A DNA stretch of 64,000 bases, from positions 5,765,001 to 5,829,000 of the forward strand of contig CANTUQ010000106.1 of assembly GCA_947683425.1 (NCBI GenBank), written 5' to 3'. The notes below the pieces were generated by a model that was not told the DNA's origin, made no database searches, and worked only from the letters and a program-made list of their open reading frames with translations. The DNA comes from Excoecaria cochinchinensis. Taxonomy: Eukaryota > Streptophyta > Magnoliopsida > Malpighiales > Euphorbiaceae. Made by a program: the position numbers and the translations under genes. Positions 45,421 through 57,954 of the stretch are shown in pieces (the stretch's first letter is position 1; every line of letters starts with the position of its first letter).

Positions 45421-46869
45421 GGCTTAAATTTCCGATGATTGCTATTAGTAACGTTGAACTTTTCCCCCTATGGTAAAAAAGAAAACATTGAAAATCTTCG
45501 TTAAATTCTATCCGTAAACTTTTTATAAATCAAATTAATAGTGATTTGTAATATAAAATTGGTAATTATTTATCCATTATTTTTTTAATTTTTTTATTTA
45601 ATGTATTGTTACTTTTTTAATAGAAAAAAAAATAAATTTTTAATTTTTCAATATATTAAAACCAATATTTATCATTAAAATATCTTATTAAAAACTAACG
45701 TGTCATTACTTGAACGTAAAAATTTTTAATGGATCGGACCATATATCTCTTTTCCAAATAACATATATTATAAATAATAAAAAAATTTCCAACTCAATGT
45801 CACAAAATGAGAATTTTTATTAACGTCCTATCTTTCTTGTTCCAAAAATTGCACAAAAATAATATTTATTAAAATAGGCAAAGTGTTTTATAGTAATTAA
45901 AAATTGAATGTTTTTTAATAGCACTAAAAATGATGTTTCTTAAATTTGTCAAATAATTTGTAATAATTAATAATTGAGCTTTTTCATAATAAATTGAAAC
46001 CAAAGAATTTTCAACCACGAAAATGCCACAACAAAAGAGTTTTCATAAGGACCGATATCTTAATTAATCGATGTGCACGAGAGAACCAATATTTTCAAAA
46101 TAATCAATTGGCTCTTTTTGATGTATGTTTACCATATTTAGATAGGGATATGCCATGATTTATGATTTTAAGGTATGCTATATAATTATTTTATATTAAT
46201 GTAATTTATTCGCTTTTCAAGATGATGAGTGTGCTTTAAATATATGACATGATCTCTACGTGTGCAAAAGGGGGATAAAACCAAAAATATTTAAAATTCT
46301 AACTAACTTCACATTAATTTTAAGGCATAAATAAAAGTAAAATTTCGAATTTATCTTTGATTTAGTCCTACAAAGTTTAATTTTCTAATATTATACTGAA
46401 TGGTGACTCCAACTCATCTCGTCTGGGGCTTTCTATCAAAATCGATAACGACCAATGGAATGAGAAATCCATGGAATGCTAGATTCGTCTCCAAAGACTT
46501 GAATTAGGTGAATTAAATCGAATTTCTGCCTATTGTGAAGCGATTGAATTCAATAAAAACCTTTTAACTCCCTCAAAACATTTTCCTAAAATAGAAAATT
46601 TCCACCAAATAGAGAGAATTAGAAAATAAGCACCAATAGTAACAATACTTTTTAAGTTATAGCTAGTTTTTTTTTTAATGCAAATTAAATTTTCATTAAT
46701 ATAATAAAAAATACATCTGAAAAGTACAAATAAATTTATAAAAGTTAAAAGTATATAAAATATATGAAATAAAATAAGTTGCTGGATTATATTTCTAAAC
46801 TTTTTCGATGAAAACAGTGGATAATGGTAACATGCGGTGCACAATCTGTCTTTCAGCGGGAAACTCAAT
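45421..46869. other. AT-rich spacer; no gene seen
   Basis: Intergenic-type sequence downstream of the AGGGGTGTACAC element. Open frames up to 112 residues (46530-46868, minus) have no recognisable content. No terminal repeats detected. Confidence 0.45.
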
Positions 46870-46904
46870 CCATCTGTTCAAAGGAAAACTTTCATAAAAA
46901 AAGA

Positions 46905-47725
46905 TAACTAAACTTGCATAACGGAAGACAACCAAATTTCCATAAAAGAAGACAACAACCTGCAAATTTGAAGAACAAACTTTCATTATAAAAATTTAAA
47001 GTGCATTCAAATTTAATTAAAAAAAATAGATCTAAACAAAAATTTTAGATTTGATAAAAAATCCAAACTCGAAAATAAAAACACATAAAATTTCAGATCT
47101 GAAGTTATAGAAACAAAAAATACAAAAAAATTCAAAAACAAATAAAAACTAACTCAGATCTATACAGATCTGTGTTTATTGAAATCAAAAATACAAAAAT
47201 AAAACACAAAAAGATTCAGATCTGATACAACAATTCAAAAACAAAAAAAAAATACAAAAAATTTCAAATCTGAGTTTGTTAAACTAAATAACACAACCAA
47301 AGACAAAAAAAAAATCAAAACTAAATAAAAAAAATAATGAATAAAATTAAAAATTCAGATTTGTACTGATTTAAAAATTATTATAGAAAAAAGTAAAACA
47401 AAAGAAAAGATGTGAGGGGCTGCCGCCTGAAAATGAATTGACGACAATCTCAAAATTAAGTTAAGAAATTGGTGGCTATGGAACTGAAAGAGAGAGAGAA
47501 AGAGAGAGAACACAACATTCATTATTGGAAAGCTAAGTTATAGCTAGTTAGTTATTGTATAGTTGTTAGTATAATTTCTCTGTGCTCCCTTTTTCAGAAG
47601 AGTTAGTTATAGAGTTGATGTGGTGTGACTGATGTTAGAAATATTGTATATAGGTTTGTAAAGTCATTTTTCTTAATAATGAAATCACAAATTAATTAAT
47701 TTCCAGTTTCTCTCATTCTTGATCA
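46905..47725. other. Dispersed-repeat copy and LTR-end-like sequence
   Basis: 46905-47400 resembles 41600-41990 in sequence and order. 47488-47720 contains a GAGAGAGAGAAAGAGAG tract, GTTAGTTATTGTATAGTTG and GTCATTTTTCTTAATAATGA, a composition like the end of a retrotransposon LTR. No partner LTR was found, so its nature stays open. Confidence 0.35.
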
Positions 47726-47731
47726 ATACTA

Positions 47732-48005
47732 CTCCCTTCGTCCCATTTTAAAAGGCTGTTTTTCCTTTTTTATTTGTTTCATTCTAAATGTTCTTTTCGC
47801 AATTTAAGAAAAAAATTTACGTATTTATCCATATTTATTATATAATTTATTAAATATATATCACTTACTTTTTCTTTTTTCAATGTAATAAATAAGGACA
47901 TTTTTATCATTTTATATTATTTTTTTATGAAATTGATGTATTTCAATTATTTTCTTAATTAACGTGAAAAAAAGATAATAGCCTTTTAAAGTGGGACGGA
48001 GGGAG
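47732..48005. mobile_element. Stowaway-type MITE (Tc1/mariner)
   Basis: A 274-base element. It starts CTCCCTTCGTCCCATTTTAA with AAGGCTG next, and ends with GCCTTTTAAAGTGGGACGGA followed by GGGAG, a long near-perfect TIR. TA flanks on both sides (47730-47731, 48006-48007). No coding. Confidence 0.94.
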
Positions 48006-48007
48006 TA

Positions 48008-49234
48008 TTAACTTTTCACTTTTTTTTTTTCTTTTCACTATTAGCGAGGAATTGAACTTTTACATCATTGTAGACTTGTAGTTGGTAGCAATCAGGTAGT
48101 GACGTAGTGTTAGATGCAAGTCTACACATATTCTCCTAATTAATGAAAACTTGAACAGAAAATAAGCAATGATTGAAACTACGTATTCGAAAAATTAATT
48201 AAGATTGAACCAATCTATTAAGAAAGTAGTTGGAAATTAATAAGCTGATCAATTAAGAAAGTAGAAAGTAATTCATGTCATTAACTAAGACACACACATA
48301 TATATTGCGTTATGATTATTTAACTGACTCAATGGAGAATTTTTAATGGTTAAAAATTACCATAAACTTTCAATAGGATAATGTAAGAGTTTTCTTGAAC
48401 ATAAATTCCATCATAGCAATTAACAACCTTTTCTTTGTACTTTTATACCTAACACCTATTGTTTTAGGGTGATAATAAAATCGATATTGAGTATGATTAA
48501 ATACTTATCAGGTTAATGATTGATTAAGGTGAAATCTGTCAATCAGTAATAAATAAGTTTTAGCTTCATGTTGCCATTAATTATAAACGACTAGATTAAT
48601 ACCTTGACTCAGGTAATTAAATGAAAGAAACAAAGAGTTTCTTAATTTATTGGTCGATTATTATTGACATAGAAAATATAGTTGGTCATCTATAGAAATT
48701 TGACATTTAAACCGTATGCCGGGCCATCAAGAGTTATAAAGACCGAAAGAATATTATATTATTTTTTTGCAGATTTTTGAAAGTATTTATGTATATCATG
48801 TTATCCGAATGATAAAAAAATGTTGATAGATACTAATCTTAAGTAGTAAATTGGTCTGATCAATTTGTTATCGCAACTTAGTAGTAAACATATAGTGTCC
48901 CACACTAATGAGTGTTGTGATATCTACTAAATGGTTAATTATTTTATTATTTAATAATTAAATTAGATATTTTAATTAATTAAATTTTTAATTCAAATGA
49001 AATATTATTATTTTATTTGGTACCAAATAAAATACAATTAATATTGAGGATAAACTGACTTTTTCTATTTAGAATTAAAAAATAATATATATGTGTGTGT
49101 AAAAGAGAGAATTTTAATAAATGACTTATCTGTAAACTTCACTTTAGAATTGAATCGATATATAAAAAATCTAATTAAAAAATATGAAAAAGAAAAGGAG
49201 AAAGTGCTCCACGGCAATATGGGAATGTCTCATT
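48008..49234. other. AT-rich spacer; no gene seen
   Basis: No terminal repeats, long frames or recognisable domains between the Stowaway MITE and CACTA element 3. Confidence 0.45.
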
Positions 49235-51656
49235 TGAATTTTCGTCGGTAATTTTTCTGACGAAAGTTAAATTCCGTCGGGAAATTACCGACAGAATAAT
49301 TTTTCGTCGGTAATTTACCTACGGAAATTACTATTCCGTCGGAAAAATTTAGAATTTTTTTATTTTTCCCGACGGAATAGTAATTTCCGTTGGTAAATTA
49401 TTGACGGAATTTAATATTCCGTCGGTAATTTTCCGACGAAAATTACTATTCCGTCAGAAAAATTTTGATTTTTTTTTATTTTTACCGACAGAATTTTTCG
49501 TCAGTATTCCGTCGCTAATTTAAAAATGCTAATAAAAAAAATTTCCCATTTATCATATTCTAGTAGTTTGTTATCTAATTTAAATTCCCATATGCATTTA
49601 ACATACAAAGCTTCACAAACCAATTCATACATATACATAAAATCCATCCTACATAAATAATCAATTAAAATCATATCATACTTCTGCATTGCATACTCTG
49701 GGGGCATAGCACCCAGTTTCTGCCATGCTTGCCTGGCATAAATAATCCCCCCAAAAAATCAAATGACAGTAAGCAACCAGTCAATTCAAATAATAAGCAT
49801 ATTACATACACTAATACAAATATAATTCCTGGGAATTCACATAATTATCTTAACCATCCATATATGCAAAGAACATTGACAAGTGCATGCTTGTGTCATA
49901 TGCCAAATATGTGTCCACATATAGAAAACAAAAAAGGGAAAATATAAAAAGTGAAAACTGTAAGTTTTATGAAGTGAAGCAAAAAAGCGTGAACTTGAAG
50001 GGAGTTATAGGCCCAATTTGAAAAAGACACCATAGACGAGAGCAGTCTCATAAAGCATATTGAATTCCAACTACATCCATCACAGCTCCCACCCTCCACT
50101 GATAAACGCAGAAATGAATGCATCTTTTAAGGTCATGCAAGAAGATTAGCAGTACCAAGTCCCACCAAAAATGCAAATAATAAATAAATCAACAGACTCA
50201 GCTGTGGTCATAACAGGAAAAATAAAGTACTTGAAAGTAGCTTATGCGACATAGACATCAAACTTAAGAACTCCCAAGTTAGCAACATCAAAACCTCAAT
50301 CATACTAAAAAGATCATTTTAATTGACCAACTATACAATTACGAGTAATATTCATAAAATTAAAAAAAAAATAATTACAAAGGCACTGACTTTCTAAATA
50401 ATCAATTAAAAGATGCTCCATGGGATAACATCTTTTTCTTTTTATCTTTTTTGTGTTTTTGGATAAAATTCTATAAAGACTTTGCAAGCTCCAATTTTGT
50501 ATTTTCAACAGCTACCAATACACTAGACGATAAAAAAGAAGTCTTATTCTGCAAACACTTATAATTGAAATACACAGACACTTAGAATTGAAATACACAC
50601 AGAGAGAACATATAAAATTTACAATTTTGATACAGACATCCTTATATATTCTCTCAAACACAGATATGTCATTTATAAAGAAAGAGGCCCAAAGAAGTTG
50701 CAAATTATATGTGAACTGGAAATAACAATTGATCAAATATTCAAAGTATCAAACTAAACAAACATGAGAAACAATTAAAAGAAACAAATGGACAAGATTC
50801 ATCAAGATATGGTAAAAAGTACTCGCAAGAAAAGCATTAGAATTATATATACAGATTAAATAAATAAAAAAAATATAGGAGAGCAGACTCACTGACCGGT
50901 GAAGAGCAGCCACGGTGAGGGAGGAGCAGCGACCGGCGAGGGCGACGGAGAGGGAGGTGGAGCAGATCTGGCACGCGTGAGGGAGGCGGAGCAGATCTGA
51001 CTCGCGAGGGAGGCGAAGCAGATCTGGTGCGCGTGTGCGCGAGAGAGAGAGAGGGGCGAAGGGGGGCGGCGCCGCTGGGCCAAGGGCGGCGGCGAGGGCT
51101 GCTTGGGCGAGCCCGTGAGAGAGAGAGAGAGGGGCGAAGGGGGGCGGCGAGGGTGGCGGAGAGGGGTGGGCGAGCTCGCGAGAGAGAAGAGGGAGGAAGG
51201 GAAGAAGAAAAGTTAGAACTTTTTATTATATATAAAATTTTTAGCAACGAAAATACTATTCCGTCGCTAAAATTAGCGACGGATATTGAATTTTCGTCGC
51301 TAAAATTAGTGACGGAATAGTATTTCCGTCGCTAAAATATATTATAATTAATAATATATTTTTGTAGCGATGGAATTTGATTTTCGTCGCTAATTGATTT
51401 TCGTCGCTAATTTTAGCGACGGAATGTAAATTCCGTCACAAAATTCCGTCTCCTGCAACAATTAGCGACACGATAATTTTTCGTCGTTAAATTTGGAGGG
51501 AAAATATTTTCGTCATTTTTAGCGACGAAATATATTTACTGTCTCTAAATAGCGATGAAATTCATTTTCCATCGCTAATTAGCAACGGCAAATGAATTCC
51601 ATCGCTAATTAGCGACGAAAAATATTCCGTCACTAAAAATTGATTTTCTTGTAGTG
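49235..51656 (-). mobile_element. CACTA nonautonomous transposon, element 3 (minus strand, left end missing)
   Basis: On the minus strand it starts CACTACAAGAAAATC at 51656, next to TAT (51657-51659). The right side (51240-51630) is an array of TTAGCGACGGAA-type motifs. The left side (49240-49520) is an array of a different but related motif, TTTCCGTCGG and CCGACGGAATAG type. No CACTA terminus is visible near 49200, so that end is truncated or the left array belongs to another element. A GA-rich/GC-rich leader block at 50880-51210 matches those in elements 1 and 2, read on the minus strand. Confidence 0.8.
50880..51215 (-). other. GC-rich leader block inside CACTA element 3
   Basis: Read on the minus strand: CTCTCTCTC tracts, then repeated CAGATCTGCTCC/CAGATCTGCTTC and CTCCCTCACCGTGGCTGCTC modules that match the leader of element 2 (38160-38320). 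Frames of 64-134 residues on minus are Arg/Ser/Pro-rich low complexity and unrecognised. A candidate splice donor CACCGGTCAGTGAGTC lies at the left edge. Confidence 0.5.
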
Positions 51657-51658
51657 TA

Positions 51659-53560
51659 TGGCAGTTGAGTTGTAGGTGAGCCAATTAGATTTAGGATGAA
51701 TGATCGAACGATCGGACCCATGATGAATGATCGGACGATCTGACCTGTGATGGATGATTAGACGATTGGATTGTTCCTACAATAAGACAAGCCCGATTGG
51801 ACTAGGCATGAGCACTCTGAAATTTAAGTCAGTAGAGCTTTTAGAGAGAGAACGTAGAGAGAGAGTGTCTCAATAATTCTCATACCTGGGTCTTCATTTT
51901 CGGGGTATTTATAGAGAATTACGAGAGACACTTGAGTGGCCTGCTCTAGTGTTAGAGTAGGTAGACAAAGATGTGACAGAAAGCAGACAGAAGGATAAGG
52001 TAGTGGCTTGTATTAGTGAACTGATAGGGGGCATGCCCTGCCAATCCGATTGAACGTGCCACAATGATAGCTTGTTGACTTCCTTGGGTGTCTTATGTCA
52101 CATGTCTGGATCTTATGGCTTTGGGCCTGACTTGGGCCTTAGGCTGAGATTGACTTAGGCTTAGAGAAGGATGATAATTTGAGTATTATCATCCTTATTG
52201 TTCCTTTTGAGATTGGCCCAATCTTTCAGGAGTCCTTGACTTCTCTGAAGTGGACATGACTTTAATTAGGAATGAGCATTAAGTTCGGTGAACTTATATT
52301 TCATTTCAGGTAGTCAACAGCCAAGTGATGCCCATTTTTGCAAGCACTCGGGTGAGAATTTGCAACTTGTATATTCAATGACCAAGTTGGTCGGAATACA
52401 GTGTTGTGTTAAGGCCTCAGGAGTACTCAAGGCTTTTTGAGTTTCTTGCAAAATTTTGGACTTTCAGGAGTGATCGATCGAAGCGATTTTTCTACTATCT
52501 GGGTTTTCGGCTTTCGACAGTCATCTACCGAAGCAAATTATTTTCGATCGAATGTTTTGCTTTCGAAAGTTTATCGACCGAAGCAATTATGTTATAGATT
52601 GGCCTTCGGGAGTTTATCGATCGAGGCGATGTCTCATTGATCGACTCTCAAGAGTTTATCGATCGAGGCGATTATTTTGTCTTCTGAGTCTCGAATCATG
52701 ACTCCTTTGTTTCTCTGCCTCTTTTCTTTTCTTCTTTCTCTGTCAACCTCATAATTCCTCATTGAGGTCTGAAGTTGCTTGTTCTTTCGCGCGGATTGCA
52801 TGATACTTCTGCTGAAATATCCGAGAACCGCTCCTAGATCTTTCATGGTGATGGGAGTGTTGTCTGACTGTGCCATGAACTCTTCGTTGAACCCGTGGGT
52901 TGGATTGTTAGAAGCAGGGGATCCCTAACATTCATCCCGTCCACTGGTAAACCTTAGTCTACTTTAATTGCTATCAAATTGATCATCTATCTCTGATCTA
53001 GAGTACAAGAGCACTAAATGATAAGTTCTGAAATGTCAAAAGCTTATATGAGGCCATATGGCAGTTGAGTTGTAGGTAAGCCAATCGGATCTGGGATGGA
53101 TGATCGGACGATCGACATGATGGATGATCAGACGATCGAATTGTTCCTGCAATAAGACAAGCTCGGTTGGATTAGGCATGAGCACTCCGAAACTTAAGTC
53201 ACTAGTGCTTTTAGAGAGAGAATGTAGAGAGGGTGTATCAAGAATTCTCATACATGGGTCTTTATTTTCAAGGTATTTATAGAGACTTGGGAGAGACACT
53301 TGAGTGGCCTGCTCTAGTGTTGGAGTAAATAGATGACGATGTGATAAAAAGCAGACAGAAAGATAAGGCGGTGGTGTGTATCAGTGAACTGATAGGGAGG
53401 CATGCCCTGCCGATCCGATCGGACGTGCCACGCTGATAGCTTGTCGACTTCCTTGAGTGTCTTATGTCACATGTCTGGGTCTTAAGGCTTTGGGCCTGAC
53501 TTGTACCTTGGGCTGAGATTGACTTAGGCATAGAGAATGATGATAATTTTAGTATTATCA
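51659..53560 (-). mobile_element. Short nonautonomous LTR retrotransposon (TRIM/LARD-like)
   Basis: Direct repeats of 533 bases (51659-52191) and 502 bases (53059-53560) start TGGCAGTTGAGTTGTAGG and end GTATTATCA on plus; they therefore have TG...CA ends on either strand. A purine-rich AAAAGGAACAATAAGGA lies just inside the 52191 end on the minus strand, as a polypurine tract would, so I infer minus orientation. The 867-base interior lacks pol. It holds an 80-residue minus frame (52634-52876; MAQSDNTPITMKDLGAVLGY, then highly charged) that may be a gag remnant. No matching flanking duplication was found; the left LTR abuts CACTA element 3. Confidence 0.7.
52425..52680. repeat. Degenerate tandem repeat around ATCGATCGAGGCGAT
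   Basis: Five to six units of about 45-55 bases, each with a TTTATCGATCGAGGCGAT or TCGACCGAAGCAATT core, in the interior of the short LTR element. Confidence 0.65.
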
Positions 53561-54779
53561 CTTAACACATTTCAACACTTAAATTTTACAAAAATTTATT
53601 TAAAATTTATATTTATCAATTTTGAAAATAATAAATACAAATTTACACTATTTTTAAAAATTGAAATACGTGACATTCAATTGCACTAATATAGGATCAT
53701 ACAACATCAAATTTAATTAAAAAATCTAATCAAAATTGACAAGAAAATCAATAGGTTTTGTTTTCAATTTTTGTCGATCTCACTGTACATGTATGGTGCA
53801 TGTCTTCATCACAATAATTCAAATATCACATCAGCAAAGTTGAGTATCACGCGCTTTAATTTTTTAAAAATGGTGTAAATTTATGTTTATTTTTTACAAA
53901 ATTTACAAATATAAATGTTTAATATATTACTATTCAATTTCATGTGTCTGAAATGTATTAAGCACATTAAATATGGAACTTGGCTATGCAAGGAAAATAG
54001 TTACAAATTCAATCGAAATTGTATTTGTATGGCTTATATATATTAATTAGGTTTTATGAAACCCATGTACATATTATATATGGTTGCATATAATATTTGA
54101 CATAAAGCAAGTAAAATATTGAGTGAGCCGCAAAAAATAAAATAAAATATGCATCAAGAGAGAAAAAAAATATATTACTAATTAATAAAAATTGTTTTCC
54201 TAACTATTCAAATTTTTGTGCTAAAATTTTATCACAATAACAATTCAATTTGGTTTTGATAATCAAAATCAGTTTTGGTTTTGATATGCATAGAATTTTC
54301 ACATTATAGAAAAACTTTTAAGTTTTAATACAAAATCTCATTTTTATATATGTTTTATTAGAACCAATTTTTAACCTATAAAATAATTTTAAGTCCAAAT
54401 AAATATATTTGTTGTTACTTTTATTTGAGTGTTATGAACACCTAGGGTGAGTACTGTTTGGTTAAACCGAGCCGAGTTAAGTTAGTTAATTTGGTTCAAT
54501 TATTTGGATAATTTATTCAGTTTTGATTAGTAAATTATATGAATTTCAATTATTAATTCGGTTCTATTAATAATCTAAAAAAATAAAATTTTTAAATGAT
54601 ATTATTTTTGTTTATTATTTTTTTTAAATTATTAATTGATTCGATTTTAATTAATAGTATACAAGAATTTCCATTATCGATTTGGTACAATTTTGATTTT
54701 CATTTATTTTGATGTGATTCCGTTATGTTAGAAAGCCGAACCTTCTCACCTTTATCAACACCTAACAAAATCTTGGGCA
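53561..54779. other. AT-rich spacer; no gene seen
   Basis: No domains or terminal repeats recognised. GGTTAAACCGAGCCGAG and related TTCGGTT words near 54460-54560 hint at the end of a decayed TIR element, but no partner end was found. Confidence 0.4.
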
Positions 54780-55574
54780 AATTGGGGACTTTTTTTATAA
54801 ATAATATTTTTTTAATAATTAATTTGATTTTTGGGTGTTTTAAAAAATATTTAGAGGATTGGAGTATTTTTTATTTCCGCAAGAAATGGATTTTAATGTT
54901 GCTGCGGAATTAAAATTAAATTTTTTTATTGGTAAGCTCAGCTTTCCAAAATAAAGGCTGAGTCAACTTCAATTCCACAGCATGTTGCTGCGGAATTGAA
55001 ATGATATATAATTTTTTTTTTTATATGTTGGTAAGTTCGAGAGTTGAGCTTACCAAAGGAAACTCAACCGGCAGCAGCTGACGGTTGGGTTTTTTTTTAT
55101 ATGAAATTAAATTAAATAGTAATTAATTAGTAAATTAAATATAAATAATAATATTTTCATTTTAATGAAATTAAATTAAATAGTAATTAATTAGTAAATT
55201 AAATATAAATAATAATATTTTTATTTTAATGAAATTAAATTAAATTAGTAAATTAAATTAGTAATTAAAAAATTATTTTTCTTTTATTCAATTAATATAA
55301 ATTTTATTTTATAATTCATTTTATTAATATAAAAAAATATTTTTCTTTTATTCAATTTGATAAATAGGATAGAAAAATTGTAGATTAATAATAATTTATT
55401 AAAATCTAAAGTTAATAATATTTTGTGCAATCAAAATAACTCAAAATATAAATAATACATTTATTATATATATAATTAAAATTAAATAATATTTTTGTTT
55501 TAATTACTAATTTCATTTCATTAAAACGAAAATATTATTATTTATATTTAATTTACTAATTAATTACTATTTAA

Positions 55575-55660
<86 letters not shown>

Positions 55661-55950
55661 CCCAACCGGCAGCCGCCTGAGTTTCCTTTGGTAAGCTCAA
55701 CATATAAAAAAAAAATAAAAAATTATATACCATTTCAATTCCGCAGCAGAAATTGGCTCAGCTTTCCCTTTGGAAAGCTGAGCTTACTAATAAAAAAAAA
55801 AATCAATTCTGCAGCAACATTAAAACCCATTTCCGCAACACTATATTGTGAAAATGAAAAACATCCCAATTTCCTAAATATTTTTCAAAACACTCTAAAA
55901 ATTAAATTAATTATTAAAAAAATATTATTTATAAAAAAGTCCGGGCAAAT
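54780..55950. mobile_element. Large foldback element (1.17 kb near-palindrome)
   Basis: The left arm 54780-55105 (GGGGACTTTTTTTATAAAT, GGTAAGCTCAGCTTTCC, TGTTGCTGCGGAATTGAAAT, GAAACTCAACCGGCAGC) is mirrored by the right arm 55660-55950 (GCCGCCTGAGTTTCC, ATTTCAATTCCGCAGCAG, GGAAAGCTGAGCTTACTAAT, TTTATAAAAAAGTCC). The core 55110-55580 is also inverted (TAATTAATTAGTAAATTAAA on both strands), and an (AT)n tract sits near the right arm. No coding. Confidence 0.85.
55579..55659. repeat. (AT)n microsatellite
   Basis: About 80 bases of pure AT between the core and right arm of the foldback element. Confidence 0.97.
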
Positions 55951-56708
55951 TGAATGAAATATCATTTTCAAAATCTTATGAATATAAATAAATTTTTATT
56001 AAAAAAATTACAAAGAAAAATAAATATATAAAAAAAGTAGAGGCCAAGGAGAGTAGTGGAAGAAATAAGAACAAAATTGTCCTACTTGAAAAGTACGAAT
56101 CTGTACTGGTGGTGCCTGATTCTCTGCATAATAAATATTGTTTTTCATTATGATAAACGACCTGATACCACCGATTTTTGCAAGTCACTGGCGAATGCGA
56201 AAGCGACAGCTCAGAATATTAACTATGCAATAGTAATATGTGGAGGAGAGGAAGAAGGTCAGATACAATATCTGGTGTTGTGTGGGGATGAGTAGCATAG
56301 CATGTGATAATTGCCCCCACTAAATGGTCCCAATATAACATCACATGCCATTGGAGTTTGGTGTTTTGCAAATTCATTTTTTACAAATAATATACTTAAC
56401 ATATAACACATTAATTAAAGGTTAAAATATGTTATCTCTAATTCAATAACAATTTAAATAAACTAAAAATTGATTTCAAAAAAAAAGTAAAATAAAAATT
56501 ATTTAACCACTCAATAGCGTTCACGTAATTTGATACTGATTCTCGTTAAATAAGATATTGAATTTTATAAATAATGAAAATCAATATTAGAAGAATTACT
56601 CTCATAATGGACTAAACAAACACAAACTGTATAATACCAATAATTATAAAAAAAACTTAATAATTAAGAATTATACCAAAAAAAAAGAACTAAAAATTAT
56701 TCAAAGAC
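55951..56708. other. Spacer with an unrecognised 79-residue open frame
   Basis: 56056-56295 (plus) is open. Its last third (SLANAKATAQNINYAIVICG, GGEEEGQIQYLVLCG) has protein-like composition in an AT-rich surround, so it may be a relic of a coding exon. I do not recognise it. The rest has no feature. Confidence 0.3.
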
Positions 56709-56711
56709 TAA

Positions 56712-57456
56712 GGGTGTGTTCGGTAAAGTTGTAGGTTTTTAGTTTTTTATTTTTAAAATCTAAAAACTATTTTTAGTTTTTGTTGTTTATTTTTTAGAAA
56801 CTGTTTTATATATTTAAAAATTTTATCATATTTTTTAATTATTCATATATTTTTTTAATTATTTATGTGTATTATAATAATAATTTTGGTGGTGGCAGTG
56901 GCAGCAGAGGCAAAGTGGTGGTGGCGGTGGTGGTTGAGGTGACGGAGGTGTGGTTGTGGTGGTAGTGGCGGCAGTGTGGTGGCGGCGTGGTGGTGGTGGT
57001 GGAGACGGCAACAGTGTGGTAATAGTGGTAGTGGAGATAGCAGCGGTGTGGTGGTGGTAGTGGCGGCGGTGTGGTGGTGTGATTGTAGTGGTGTGGGCGG
57101 CACAGAGGCGGTGTGGTTGTGATGGCGGCAGTGGCATGATGGTAGCGGTGGGGGCGGCGGCGTGGTGGTGGCAGCAGCGGCGGTGGCGGAGGCGGAAGCG
57201 GAAGCGTGGTGGTGGTAGCAGTGGCGGCAATGACGATAACGGTGTGGTGGTGGCAGCGGCGGCGAATAATAAAAATAAATTAGTAAAATCCTAAAAACTA
57301 CATTTTGAAGATTTTTAGTTTCTGTTTTTTGTGTGAAAATCATTTCTTTAAATTTTTGTAAAAACCGAAACGAAAAAAATTTGCCGAACGAGTTTTTGTT
57401 TTATTTTTGAAAAAAAAAACAAAAAACCGAAAACAAAAACCACCCCGAACGCACCC
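56712..57456. mobile_element. PIF-Harbinger/Tourist-like MITE with triplet array, copy 2 (inverted)
   Basis: Ends GGGTGTGTTCGG at 56712 and CCGAACGCACCC ending at 57456, flanked by TAA (56709-56711, 57457-57459). Orientation is opposite to the copy at 4990-5975; terminal segments and the triplet core match it. The core (about 56885-57265) is GGT/GGC/GTG-rich on plus. Its minus-strand frames of 123-162 residues are His/Pro/Thr low complexity and not genes. Confidence 0.85.
56885..57265 (-). repeat. Degenerate CCA/CCG trinucleotide array
   Basis: Reverse-complement equivalent of the 5170-5800 array but shorter (about 380 bases). Confidence 0.9.
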
Positions 57457-57954
57457 TAACATTATTGTTGTTGGATGCTCATTGATGCGCATAGTATGCA
57501 CCCGTAAATCGAATTGATACTAATTTTTCTCTTTCTTGATAAAGAATTAAAAGATAATGAAGTTAAAATTTGCGTTATTTGTTTTTATTATTTTTGAAGC
57601 AGATTCTCATAGCACAAAATAGAGTTCTGCAAGAAATTAAATTAATATTATCTAATGCAAATTTTCCTGGTCGGGAAAAAGAAGATGATTTCCTTGTGAT
57701 ACAAGTACAACCATAACATAAGCATCCAAATAATCTTGATTTATTCAAAGTTTAATTTAAGATTTATGAAAGAATAAGTGATGGTGATCCATGTCACTTC
57801 TGGCATTAACTAACATGATATAGGACAAATGTTGTTCATATTGTTTCGAGAAGAGACCAATATGATTATTTCTTTTCAACTTTTAATATAGAATTTCGTT
57901 ATCATTATTTTTTGGCCAAAATATGAGTATTTATAAATGCAGCAAAACATTAAT

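Noticed and set aside
50020..50110. Minus-strand peptide MLYETALVYGVFFKL as a captured NOP56/NOP58 N-terminus in CACTA element 3
   Set aside because: Only a short, loose resemblance to the LYE-x-A-x-G-x-x-LF pattern of NOP proteins; no splice structure or further matching exon.
56855..57343. 162- and 123-residue minus frames rich in His, Thr and Pro
   Set aside because: Same triplet-array artefact in the inverted copy of the MITE.
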